From Fidelibacterota bacterium (GTDB lineage Bacteria > Fidelibacterota > UBA2242), in NCBI GenBank assembly GCA_003645845.1, contig QNCV01000005.1, positions 1 through 22,389 on the forward strand: a DNA stretch of 22,389 nucleotides, written 5' to 3'. The position numbers and the translations under genes are program-made. Positions 8,274-15,366 of the stretch are shown here, in pieces (the stretch's first letter is position 1; every line of letters begins with the position of its first letter). Under the pieces are notes generated by a model that saw nothing but the letters and a program-made list of their open reading frames with translations, made no database searches and was not told the origin of the DNA.

Positions 8274-8410
8274 AATTGTTATACAAAGGTTCGGATTCTT
8301 TGTTTCAGATTCGGGAATTCAATACAGACACAATATCAGGCATCCAAATATACATATTTTCTCCGTAATTTTTGCTTACTTTTCATCTCTCTACTGTTTA
8401 TTTTTAAGCA
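8274..8410. promoter_or_regulatory. Divergent intergenic promoter region, AT-rich
   Basis: This 137-base gap must hold the promoters of both the DUF4159 operon (minus) and the barrel-TPR gene (plus). On the minus strand a TATAAC hexamer ends only 4 bases before the ATG at 8273, and TATATTTG (near 8347-8354 on the plus strand as CAAATATA) fits the TAnnTTTG -7 element used by Bacteroidota. No convincing -35 partner accompanies either. The plus-strand leader is T-rich and has no obvious Shine-Dalgarno before 8411. Individual sites are not assigned. Confidence 0.4.
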
Positions 8411-10156
8411 ATGCGAATTCAGTCCGTGATATTAGGAATCATCATCACTTTTCAGGGATTTACCCGGGCACAGACATTTATTTATAAGGTTGCCGATTTC
8501 TTTCAGAATCCCATCGAATACCGCAACCCTTTTCAACTGACCCCCTTCGAGATTAAAGTAGGCGGATCGCTGCTAAGTTCTTCAGCCATTGGCTTTGACT
8601 CAACGGAAACATCCCTGAAGGGCTTCAATCAGTTACAGAATCGTTTCATTCAGAGCTTTGAGGTGGATATTGCAAAATACAATCTGCTGGGATTGGCGCT
8701 GCCTCAGAATTTTATCGACTTCCAAACCGGTTTGGGGTTCAAATACAGCGCCGGTTTGGTCAATCAGGGACTTCCGAAAACATGGATTCAGTTGGCGCCG
8801 GGAACCGATGAACAGCTCTATTTCGCGCCCCGCCTGATCGAAGGAAATATCAATCAGACCGTGGCTTTTCAATGGTCAAAGCACTTTTACAATTATTTTC
8901 AGGTAAACGCCGGACGGGCCTACATTTCAAGCTACCGGACACGCGAAGGTGACCGCTTGCTCAAACAAAACGGCTGGACATGTTCCGTCGCTTTAGGGAT
9001 GAAATATCTGCGGAAAATCGACTTCAATTTTAAAGAGTCCTACGGAATTGAGTTTTTTTACAATTTCAGCAGTTTTGACAACTTTAAAGATTCTCACAAC
9101 ATCAGTCCGATTGAAAATCTCGACTTCAGCGGCTTCGGAATTTCACTGACATTCAGCATGATCAATGGCGGCAATGCCACACAGGGCGACGTAGCCAAAG
9201 AGCTTTACAAAAGCGGCGATTATATTGCCGCAAAAGCCAATTTCGAGGACTTTATTGCCAAGAACCGGGAGCACCCGCGCCTGTTCAAAGCCCGCTGGAT
9301 GATTGAAAAGTGCAATGACCTGATGGCATTTCAGCATGTTGAACTTGCCAGGCATTTCATCGAAGTAAAAAATTACTCAAAAGCGACTCAATATCTTCAA
9401 ATGGCCCGAAAATCCCACTACGAATCACTAATGCCGGATATTGACAGCATCTATCAACAGATCGAGCAATGGTGGCAAACCTCAATGGACTCGCTGATCC
9501 GGATTAATGCCATCGATCAGGCAGAAGAGTTTCTTAACAAAACCGCGCAACTGAAAATCCCCAACACCGACGAACTGAAACAGTTATATATGGCGGAAAT
9601 TTATTTTCACCGGGGCGTTGTTTTTACTGAATATGAAATCTGGGATAAAGCCCTCAGTTTCTTCGATCTGGCCATTAAACTGAATCCGCAGATCAGGGAA
9701 CGAATCGAGCCCTATTTATCCAAAATTGCCTATGGTTACATTAATGATGCCAATTTGGCCGTTGAAAAAAAGGATATCAATATGGCATTGGAATCCCTGC
9801 GTCAGGCAACGGAAATCCGTCCCGAAATCAACTTTCTGACCCGCGATCACATCGAAAACCTTGAACAGGGTCTTCAATATTTACGTGAACAGGCTGCCGT
9901 TGAAAAGCTGCGCAATGCGGTTGATGAAACACGTCGGATTCCGGCTCAGACAAGCTTCCGGCCGGTTTTAGGCACAACAAAAAAACAGATGGAAAAAGAG
10001 TTCGGTCCCCCATCCTACCGCAAATCATTACAGACAAATCAAAATCAGGAATACGAACTCTGGATATACAAGACGGAAAAGGGTGGCGATATTCTCTACT
10101 ATTTTTCCAATGACAAACTGACGAAAATTGAGAAACATGAAAGCAAACAATTTTAA
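8411..10156 (+). CDS. Outer-membrane barrel-TPR-BamE-like fusion protein
   Basis: The 581-residue product starts with a signal peptide (MRIQSVILGIIITFQGFTRAQ). Residues of about 22-252 alternate polar and aromatic/hydrophobic positions with Gly turns (for example FEIKVGGSLLSSSAIGF and FGISLTFSM), as in a small outer-membrane beta barrel of the PorV/OmpA-like size class. From about 262 to 505 come TPR-like helices (LYKSGDYIAAKANFEDFIAK; KALSFFDLAIKLNPQ). The final 65 residues (FRPVLGTTKKQMEKEFGPPS, then LWIYKTEKGGDILYYF) resemble the BamE/SmpA fold, in which a QMEKEFGPP-type helix-turn precedes a W-x-Y strand. The expected topology is a barrel in the outer membrane with TPR and BamE-like domains in the periplasm. 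It diverges from the DUF4159 operon. The TPR part is confident, the barrel probable, and BamE-likeness moderate. Confidence 0.8.
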   Translation: MRIQSVILGIIITFQGFTRAQTFIYKVADFFQNPIEYRNPFQLTPFEIKVGGSLLSSSAIGFDSTETSLKGFNQLQNRFIQSFEVDIAKYNLLGLALPQNFIDFQTGLGFKYSAGLVNQGLPKTWIQLAPGTDEQLYFAPRLIEGNINQTVAFQWSKHFYNYFQVNAGRAYISSYRTREGDRLLKQNGWTCSVALGMKYLRKIDFNFKESYGIEFFYNFSSFDNFKDSHNISPIENLDFSGFGISLTFSMINGGNATQGDVAKELYKSGDYIAAKANFEDFIAKNREHPRLFKARWMIEKCNDLMAFQHVELARHFIEVKNYSKATQYLQMARKSHYESLMPDIDSIYQQIEQWWQTSMDSLIRINAIDQAEEFLNKTAQLKIPNTDELKQLYMAEIYFHRGVVFTEYEIWDKALSFFDLAIKLNPQIRERIEPYLSKIAYGYINDANLAVEKKDINMALESLRQATEIRPEINFLTRDHIENLEQGLQYLREQAAVEKLRNAVDETRRIPAQTSFRPVLGTTKKQMEKEFGPPSYRKSLQTNQNQEYELWIYKTEKGGDILYYFSNDKLTKIEKHESKQF

Positions 10157-10187
10157 ATTTTAAATTTCAAATTTTAAATTGCAAATT
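10153..10187 (+). repeat. Five tandem degenerate heptamers, consensus NYAAATT
   Basis: The bases read TTAAATT, TTAAATT, TCAAATT, TTAAATT, GCAAATT without interruption, so the last five bases of each unit are invariant. The array overlaps the TAA stop of the barrel-TPR gene (10154-10156) and ends 14 bases before the rnhA start. A second 7-bp-periodic array lies next to the pcrA stop codon at 13141-13196. Confidence 0.8.
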
Positions 10188-10201
10188 GATATAGGAATTA
10201 G

Positions 10202-10648
10202 ATGAAGATATTTTATACCGACGGAGCATGTTCCGGAAATCCCGGTCCCGGTGGCTGGGCGGTCATTTTGATAGAGAATCAACAGATAATTCGCAAATGG
10301 GGCGGTTATCATGAAAATACGACCAATAACCGCATGGAACTCACCGCCGTTATCGAGGCATTGAAATTTCTGGAATCCGGAGAAAAAGCCGAAATATATA
10401 CCGATAGCGAATATGTCCGCAAAGGCGTTACCGAATGGATGGCCAACTGGAAAAAGAGAAACTGGAAAACCGCCGGGAAGAAACCGGTCAAAAATCGGGA
10501 CCTCTGGGAACTCCTCGATTCACTGAATCATAAGGAAATCAACTGGCACTATGTGGCCGGGCATTCGGGAAATGCGTTGAACGATGAATGCGACAGAATC
10601 GCCCGCCGGTTTATTCAGAAAAAATCTCCGTGGGCTGTCATTGAATAA
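10202..10648 (+). CDS. rnhA: Ribonuclease HI
   Basis: This enzyme cleaves the RNA strand of RNA-DNA hybrids, removing primers and R-loops in the cytosol. At 148 residues it matches the bacterial type-1 length. The catalytic set is complete: Asp7 in YTDGACSGNPGPGGWA, Glu46 in NRMELTAVIEAL, Asp68 in YTDSEYV, and Asp131 in NDECDRIARRF, with the flexible-loop His121 in VAGHSGN. The basic handle region (KKRNWKTAGKKPVKNRDLW, 84-102) used to grip substrate is present. AGGA at 10193-10196 gives a ribosome binding site 5 bases before the ATG. It follows the barrel-TPR gene by 45 bases, most of them heptamer repeat, so it may be co-transcribed with it without sharing function. Confidence 0.97.
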   Translation: MKIFYTDGACSGNPGPGGWAVILIENQQIIRKWGGYHENTTNNRMELTAVIEALKFLESGEKAEIYTDSEYVRKGVTEWMANWKKRNWKTAGKKPVKNRDLWELLDSLNHKEINWHYVAGHSGNALNDECDRIARRFIQKKSPWAVIE

Positions 10649-10747
10649 GATTTGGGAAAAATCACGGAATTTGCTGACTTTGAAATCGCGGACAACCTTC
10701 ATCGTCTATGACCATCTAAATTTCATGAACAATGACGAGAAAATAAA

Positions 10748-11986
10748 ATGAAGCCAATAATTCAATCTATAAAAGTGAGCCTGTTTCTGGTCCTCGCAGT
10801 GGGACTAATTTCAGCGGAATCGCTGCCGCCGGCAGAAAACTATCAGATTATTCTATCCTGGTCATCCTTTGGTTCCGAACTCGAAGCCGCACTGGTTGAA
10901 CCAAATCTCAGCAGCGGTGTCGGGATTACTCTTCCGGGCAGCGTTCCCGGGAAAACACCCGGCGGTTCGGCCACAGCAAGCGGTGACATCTCCGACAGCC
11001 CGGAAATTACCAAAGAGATTTTTACGATTAAACGATTCAAGCCCGGTATTTACCAAATCTGGGTTAAAAACAAATTCATGGAAGAAGCCTTTGGCAATGA
11101 TGATTTTTTCGGAGACGATGAAGAGGTTTTTAAAAATTCCAATGCCCAGGTGACTTTTTATGATAACGACCGTCTGATCAAATCCATCCGTATTAATCCC
11201 GACGCAGTCGGACGGGTCTGGCTGGCCGCTGAACTTGACGGAAGCAGTAAAACCATTACCGAAGTCAACGAAACCTATCCCAAACTGCGGGCAATCTTCG
11301 GCAATGTTATTGATGCTGTTACCGGGAACCCCCTGGAAAGCGCTCTTGTGATCGTTAAAAATCGCGATACGAAAGAAACTGTCGGGCGGACGGTTACCGA
11401 CGCCAGGGGACAATTAAGCGTTTCCGTCGATCACGGACCCTACGTCGTTTATATCGGAAAACAACAGTACATCTCCGAGCGGTTCGAAACCGATGTCTAT
11501 CAGGACTTCCCGAGTTCCGTCCATGCGGTTCTGACCAAAATCATTCCGTCTCAGGATTACCGCATCGTCCTGACCTGGGGGCGTCATCCGGTGGATCTCG
11601 ATGCGCACCTGCGCGGACCGAATCCCGGTCATGAAGATTTTCATATTTACTGGAACCGCCGTACCCTGATCAAGGGGAAAAAATTTCTGGACCGCGACGA
11701 CACCTCTTCTTTCGGGCCGGAAACAATCACCATCCACGGACTTGACCCCGGCATTTATCATTATACCGTGCATAACTACAGCGGACGTAATCTGACCAGC
11801 GGTGACGCCCTGTCCCGCGGAAATGTTTCCGTGCGAATCTATAATGGCGATAAACTGCTGAAGGAATACAGAATGCCGCCGGGAACCTCAGGAAATTACT
11901 GGAAAGTGTTCGATATTAACGGCGAAACCGGCCAAATCATCGATATCAATCAGACCGGTTTCCAGAGCGATCCCGAGCAGCTGTGA
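10748..11986 (+). CDS. Secreted protein with two YfaP-like domains around a carboxypeptidase-regulatory-like domain
   Basis: The 412-residue product has a signal peptide (hydrophobic 10-22, cut near ISA-E). Residues 270-402 match the YfaP (DUF2135) pattern, beginning YRIVLTWGRHPVDLDAHLRG with the DLD acidic pair at 283-285. Residues 31-174 align with it almost without gaps: YQIILSWSSFGSELEAALVE, then FKPGIYQIWVKN against LDPGIYHYTVHN, and two 41-residue C-terminal blocks (135-175 and 362-402). Between them, about 181-252, lies a carboxypeptidase-regulatory-like beta sandwich (GNVIDAVTGNPLESALVIVK). In the N-terminal copy DLD has become ELE. There is no enzyme motif; a binding or surface role is likely. 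The Shine-Dalgarno is weak. The gene stops 5 bases from the convergent nuclease gene, with no visible terminator between. Confidence 0.8.
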   Translation: MKPIIQSIKVSLFLVLAVGLISAESLPPAENYQIILSWSSFGSELEAALVEPNLSSGVGITLPGSVPGKTPGGSATASGDISDSPEITKEIFTIKRFKPGIYQIWVKNKFMEEAFGNDDFFGDDEEVFKNSNAQVTFYDNDRLIKSIRINPDAVGRVWLAAELDGSSKTITEVNETYPKLRAIFGNVIDAVTGNPLESALVIVKNRDTKETVGRTVTDARGQLSVSVDHGPYVVYIGKQQYISERFETDVYQDFPSSVHAVLTKIIPSQDYRIVLTWGRHPVDLDAHLRGPNPGHEDFHIYWNRRTLIKGKKFLDRDDTSSFGPETITIHGLDPGIYHYTVHNYSGRNLTSGDALSRGNVSVRIYNGDKLLKEYRMPPGTSGNYWKVFDINGETGQIIDINQTGFQSDPEQL

Positions 11987-11991
11987 TAGCT

Positions 11992-12918
11992 CTATTTTCT
12001 ATTTCTCTTTAATGATTGCTTAATTAACGAAAGAATATACTCAATATTCTCATCGTCAGAAACCTGAATTTCATAATCCCCATTACCCCAGTGACCGATT
12101 GATGATACATCACGAGTAATATTTTTAGGATCATCGAGTTTACCTTTTGAAAGATTAATCCATAGTTTCAATGATTTCTTTTGTGGATGAATATCGACAA
12201 TATTTGAACCGGCAATAAAAGCAATATATTTCTTTTTCGGCTTGATTTCGATTTCGCCAATACTTTGAATGTGCTCTTTAAATTTCTCATATAATTCTCT
12301 TATTTCTTCTGAGCATTTAGATAAATGCTCATTTTCTGTATATACTTTAATTTCTTTGTTTATCTTTTTTACTTCGTCTGCATTGTGAGAAATTGTTTTA
12401 ATACTTTCTTGAGCATTTGACGACAGGATTTGACTATACATAATTGTATTATTATCAAATGTTTTTATTTGCCACAATTCAATCGGAAGATCTTTAAAAT
12501 TAATCGATTCAATCTGGTAATTTGTAAAAGATGGAGCAATAAACATGACTCTGGACTGTGACCAATCCACGTCTTCTCTTTTTAATGATTTCTTTTTATT
12601 CTCATTATACTCTAAAATGAAATCAGCTTTATTATTTAACATTAATGACAAATATGCATATCCTTGATCGACTACACTAAAATTTCTATCCCTTTTATAT
12701 TCAATAATAACAAAAGAATTTGACTCCTGATCATAAGTTAAAGTATCAATGCGAAAATTATTTATAGCAAATTCAGATTTTACCAATTCCAGCTTAAAAA
12801 GCAGATCAATATTTCGTTCAGTTATTTTTTGAATATCTTTTTCCAACTTAAAATCTACTTCCTTAATTAAAATCAATTCATCATTAGAAATTGAATACAG
12901 ATTCAATTTTACCCCCAA
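11992..12918 (-). CDS. PD-(D/E)XK nuclease-like / DUF5655 protein
   Basis: This 308-residue, probably cytosolic protein has two parts. The N-terminal half carries a RecB/NucS-like nuclease core: Glu34 in ITERNIDLLF, Asp58 in FRIDTLTY, Glu73-x-Lys75 in FVIIEYKRD, and a QxxxY motif (Gln85, Tyr89) in VDQGYAYLSLM. A linker helix follows at about 170-225. The C-terminal ~80 residues (KKKYIAFIAGSNIVDIHPQK, then HWGNGDYEIQ and LIKQSLKR) match DUF5655, often labelled a predicted transport protein without proof. The start is TTG at 12918; an in-frame TAA lies just upstream and no internal ATG fits, so the length is well fixed. The gene is far more AT-rich than its neighbours and uses AAA/ATT/AAT codons heavily, which suggests recent transfer. 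It is probably accessory, perhaps linked to DNA repair or defence. Confidence 0.85.
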   Translation of the reverse strand: MGVKLNLYSISNDELILIKEVDFKLEKDIQKITERNIDLLFKLELVKSEFAINNFRIDTLTYDQESNSFVIIEYKRDRNFSVVDQGYAYLSLMLNNKADFILEYNENKKKSLKREDVDWSQSRVMFIAPSFTNYQIESINFKDLPIELWQIKTFDNNTIMYSQILSSNAQESIKTISHNADEVKKINKEIKVYTENEHLSKCSEEIRELYEKFKEHIQSIGEIEIKPKKKYIAFIAGSNIVDIHPQKKSLKLWINLSKGKLDDPKNITRDVSSIGHWGNGDYEIQVSDDENIEYILSLIKQSLKRNRK

Positions 12919-12984
12919 TCTTTAGTACAGTAACAATTTTGGTTTTATTATCAGAAATATACTCTATCTCCGTATCTTGGGATA

Positions 12985-13013
12985 ATATTAGTTAACTCGA
13001 CCAGAATTGTCAA
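12985..13013 (-). promoter_or_regulatory. Sigma-70-like promoter of the nuclease/DUF5655 gene
   Basis: Read on the minus strand, TTGACA (plus-strand TGTCAA at 13008-13013) is followed after exactly 17 bases by TAATAT (plus-strand ATATTA at 12985-12990). The -35 is a full match and the -10 matches at four of six positions. Transcription would start near 12977, giving a leader of about 58 bases to the TTG at 12918. This makes the nuclease gene an independent unit rather than an extension of the pcrA operon. Confidence 0.6.
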
Positions 13014-13059
13014 GTTCAAAACCGACAGGACCTAAATGTTATTTTTAGGTGTTCCGGCC

Positions 13060-13094
13060 AAAAGAAAAAATCGCCGCATTCCGATCAATCGGAA
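13060..13094 (-). terminator. Weak terminator-like hairpin downstream of the pcrA operon
   Basis: On the minus strand a TTCCGA/TCGGAA stem (13079-13094, 4-base loop) is followed, after 8 unpaired bases, by a T-rich run (plus-strand AAAAGAAAAAA at 13060-13070). A second hairpin, ACCTAAA/TTTAGGT, lies at 13030-13050. The gap between stem and T run is longer than in a standard intrinsic terminator, so this is only a candidate. The rest of 12919-13197 holds the nuclease promoter and the heptamer array; I see no gene in it. Confidence 0.25.
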
Positions 13095-13140
13095 CTTATT
13101 ATGACAATTCCCCAACTGCAAACCGGTAATCCGTCATCCC

Positions 13141-13196
13141 GATTCTTGATTCTCACATCTCAATACTCTGTACTCAGTACTTTGTACTAATATCCA
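13141..13196 (-). repeat. Degenerate 7-bp periodic tandem array beside the pcrA stop codon
   Basis: Eight successive heptamers can be laid out on the plus strand: GATTCTT, GATTCTC, ACATCTC, AATACTC, TGTACTC, AGTACTT, TGTACTA, ATATCCA. Positions 5-6 (CT in seven of eight) and a pyrimidine at 7 are the most constant. The array ends one base before the pcrA stop codon (13198-13200), so on the gene's own strand it begins directly after the stop. The last units also form a GTACT/AGTAC palindrome-rich stretch. Confidence 0.65.
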
Positions 13197-13197
13197 A

Positions 13198-15363
13198 TCA
13201 AACCGGAGAAACGAATTTCGCAACGATTATTTTCGTTCCGCAGCTGCGGAAATGAATTTTTAACTTCGCTCCGTCGCCATAGCCGGTGATACTGAGAACT
13301 TTCCCGATACCAAAGATTTTATGGGAAACATTCGCGCCGGCGGTAATACTCTTCGATTTACCGGTTGTTCCCTGATAAATCTTATTTGATGATCGTCTGG
13401 AAGTCCTCGGTTGCCGTGTTGCTGATGTAATGCCTTCCCGCAGATTACCGGTTTCAATCAGCTCGCGGGGAATTTCATTTAAAAACATGGATTCGGGCAG
13501 GTATTGGACTTCTCCCGCCCGGTTCCGGCGTTGTGCCGTGGACAAAAATACCTTATCCATAGCCCTTGTCAGACCGACATAAAACAGGCGTCGCTCTTCC
13601 TCAAGCGCCTTTTCATTGTTATTCCGTTCCAGAGGAAACAACCCCTGATTCAATCCGCAAATAAATACAACCGGAAACTCGAGTCCCTTGGCGCTGTGCA
13701 GTGTCATCAGAGATACAGCATTCTTTTTATCTTCCCAGACGTCGATATTGGTAATCAGAGAAACTTTTTCGAGATACCCTTCGAGGTCGGCATTATCGAC
13801 GGTGGAACAGTATTCGGAAATATCGTTTAACAACTCATCAATGTTTGCCAGGCGCTGAATGGCTTCCTCTCCGCCCTGTTCCTTGTAATAGCGACGCAGA
13901 CCCAATTCATCGATAATCACCCGCGACCACTCCTCAAAACCCAGACTCTCACGAGCGGAGCGAATGTTATTCAGGGCATCCAGAAAGCCATGTACGGCCT
14001 TCATGGCACGATTGGATATTTCAAGAAGGTCCACATGCGCCAGGGCTTCGTACAGAGTAATGCCTTTCGCCTTAGCGTATTTTTCAAACTCATTCTGAGT
14101 TACATTACCGATTCCGCGGGGTGGAAAATTCAGGATTCGCTTTAAACTCACGTCATCACGGGGATTGGCCAGAACCGTAAAATAGGCCAGAATATCTTTG
14201 ATTTCCTTGCGTTCATAAAATTTTACGCCGCCTACAATATTGTAGGGGATATTATTTCGCCGGAAGATTTCTTCCAGCACCCGGGTTTGAGCATTCGTCC
14301 GGTACAAAACTGCGAAATCCCTGAATACTCGTTTATTCCTGATGATTTCCCGCTGAATGTTTGCCGCAATGGCCGCCGCCTCATCATAGTCGCTATCGGA
14401 CTCGATTTTCACCAGCAATTCGCCTTTCGGTTTATCAGACCAGAGTTTTTTCACCGCCCGATTCCGGTTATTGGCGACGACTTTCGAAGCGGCATTGAGT
14501 ATATTGTTCGTTGACCTGTAATTTTGCTCCAGCTTAAAAACCTTACATTCCGGGTAATGAGCGTCGAATTTCAGAATGTTTTCCACATTTGCTCCCCGCC
14601 AGCTGTAGATACTCTGATCGTCATCACCCACGACACAGACCTGACGATGCTCCTTTGCCAAAAGATCAATCAGATCGAATTGCGGCTTATTGGTGTCCTG
14701 GTATTCATCCACGAGAATATATTGATATTTCAGTCGGTATTTTTCCAGAATGGAGTCATTTTTTCTGAAAATCCGCAGCGGGAGGAGCAGCAAATCATCA
14801 AAATCCAGGGCATTGGAGGTTTTGAGGGCTTTTTGATATAAGGGATACAGTTTCTTGACAATCAAATTAAACCGGTCACCCGGTTTTGGGCTGAAATCTT
14901 CGGGACCGGTCAGCCAGTTTTTCAGATATGAAATCCGCGATAGAACATTCGCCGGCGAAAATCCCTCTAAATCAAAATCGTTATCCCTGATGATTTTTTT
15001 CATCAGTTGTTTCTGGTCCGTCTCGTCATAAATGGAGAAATGCCGGTTATAACCTTCCAGATATTCGATCTCACGCCGGAGAATCCGGGCGCAAATGGAA
15101 TGAAAGGTTCCGATGCGAATCAGAGCCGACTGCCTGCCCACAAATCCTTCCACCCGTTCCCGCAATTCCTGAGCGGCTTTATTGGTAAATGTTACCGCCA
15201 GGATATTCTGCGGCATTACTTTACCGGATTGAATTAAATAGGCAATTTTATGGGTGATGACTTTCGTTTTCCCGCTGCCGGCTCCGGCAAATATCAATTG
15301 CGGGCCGCCAACATATTCCACCGCTTTTTGCTGCTGCGGATTCAAACCAGAGAGAGTATTCAA
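13198..15363 (-). CDS. pcrA: ATP-dependent 3'-5' DNA helicase PcrA/UvrD
   Basis: This superfamily-1 helicase unwinds DNA in nucleotide excision and mismatch repair, removes recombinase filaments, and resolves transcription conflicts in the cytosol. At 721 residues it has the usual length. Motifs in order are: Q motif LNPQQQKAV at 7-15, Walker A GAGSGKT at 27-33, TFTNKAA at 58-64, Walker B LVDEYQDTN at 217-225, GDDDQSIYSWRGA at 246-258, EQNYRST at 279-285, TLHSAKGLEFP at 554-564, and EERRLFYVGLTRA at 589-601. A basic linker leads to a C-terminal Tudor-like domain (HKIFGIGKVLSITGYGDG, 681-698), known in PcrA/UvrD to contact RNA polymerase. The ATG at 15363 lies 3 bases after the mltG stop, with AAGGA inside the mltG end as its binding site. 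Confidence 0.96.
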   Translation of the reverse strand: MNTLSGLNPQQQKAVEYVGGPQLIFAGAGSGKTKVITHKIAYLIQSGKVMPQNILAVTFTNKAAQELRERVEGFVGRQSALIRIGTFHSICARILRREIEYLEGYNRHFSIYDETDQKQLMKKIIRDNDFDLEGFSPANVLSRISYLKNWLTGPEDFSPKPGDRFNLIVKKLYPLYQKALKTSNALDFDDLLLLPLRIFRKNDSILEKYRLKYQYILVDEYQDTNKPQFDLIDLLAKEHRQVCVVGDDDQSIYSWRGANVENILKFDAHYPECKVFKLEQNYRSTNNILNAASKVVANNRNRAVKKLWSDKPKGELLVKIESDSDYDEAAAIAANIQREIIRNKRVFRDFAVLYRTNAQTRVLEEIFRRNNIPYNIVGGVKFYERKEIKDILAYFTVLANPRDDVSLKRILNFPPRGIGNVTQNEFEKYAKAKGITLYEALAHVDLLEISNRAMKAVHGFLDALNNIRSARESLGFEEWSRVIIDELGLRRYYKEQGGEEAIQRLANIDELLNDISEYCSTVDNADLEGYLEKVSLITNIDVWEDKKNAVSLMTLHSAKGLEFPVVFICGLNQGLFPLERNNNEKALEEERRLFYVGLTRAMDKVFLSTAQRRNRAGEVQYLPESMFLNEIPRELIETGNLREGITSATRQPRTSRRSSNKIYQGTTGKSKSITAGANVSHKIFGIGKVLSITGYGDGAKLKIHFRSCGTKIIVAKFVSPV

Positions 15364-15366
15364 TGT

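Noticed and set aside
10862..11413. 183-codon open frame on the minus strand inside the YfaP-like gene
   Set aside because: It lies fully antisense to a gene with a signal peptide and recognisable domains, and its translation shows no familiar motif. It is a codon-bias shadow.
13141..13196. Heptamer array considered as a CRISPR or phage attachment site
   Set aside because: There are no spacers between units, units are only 7 bases, and no integrase or cas gene is in the window.
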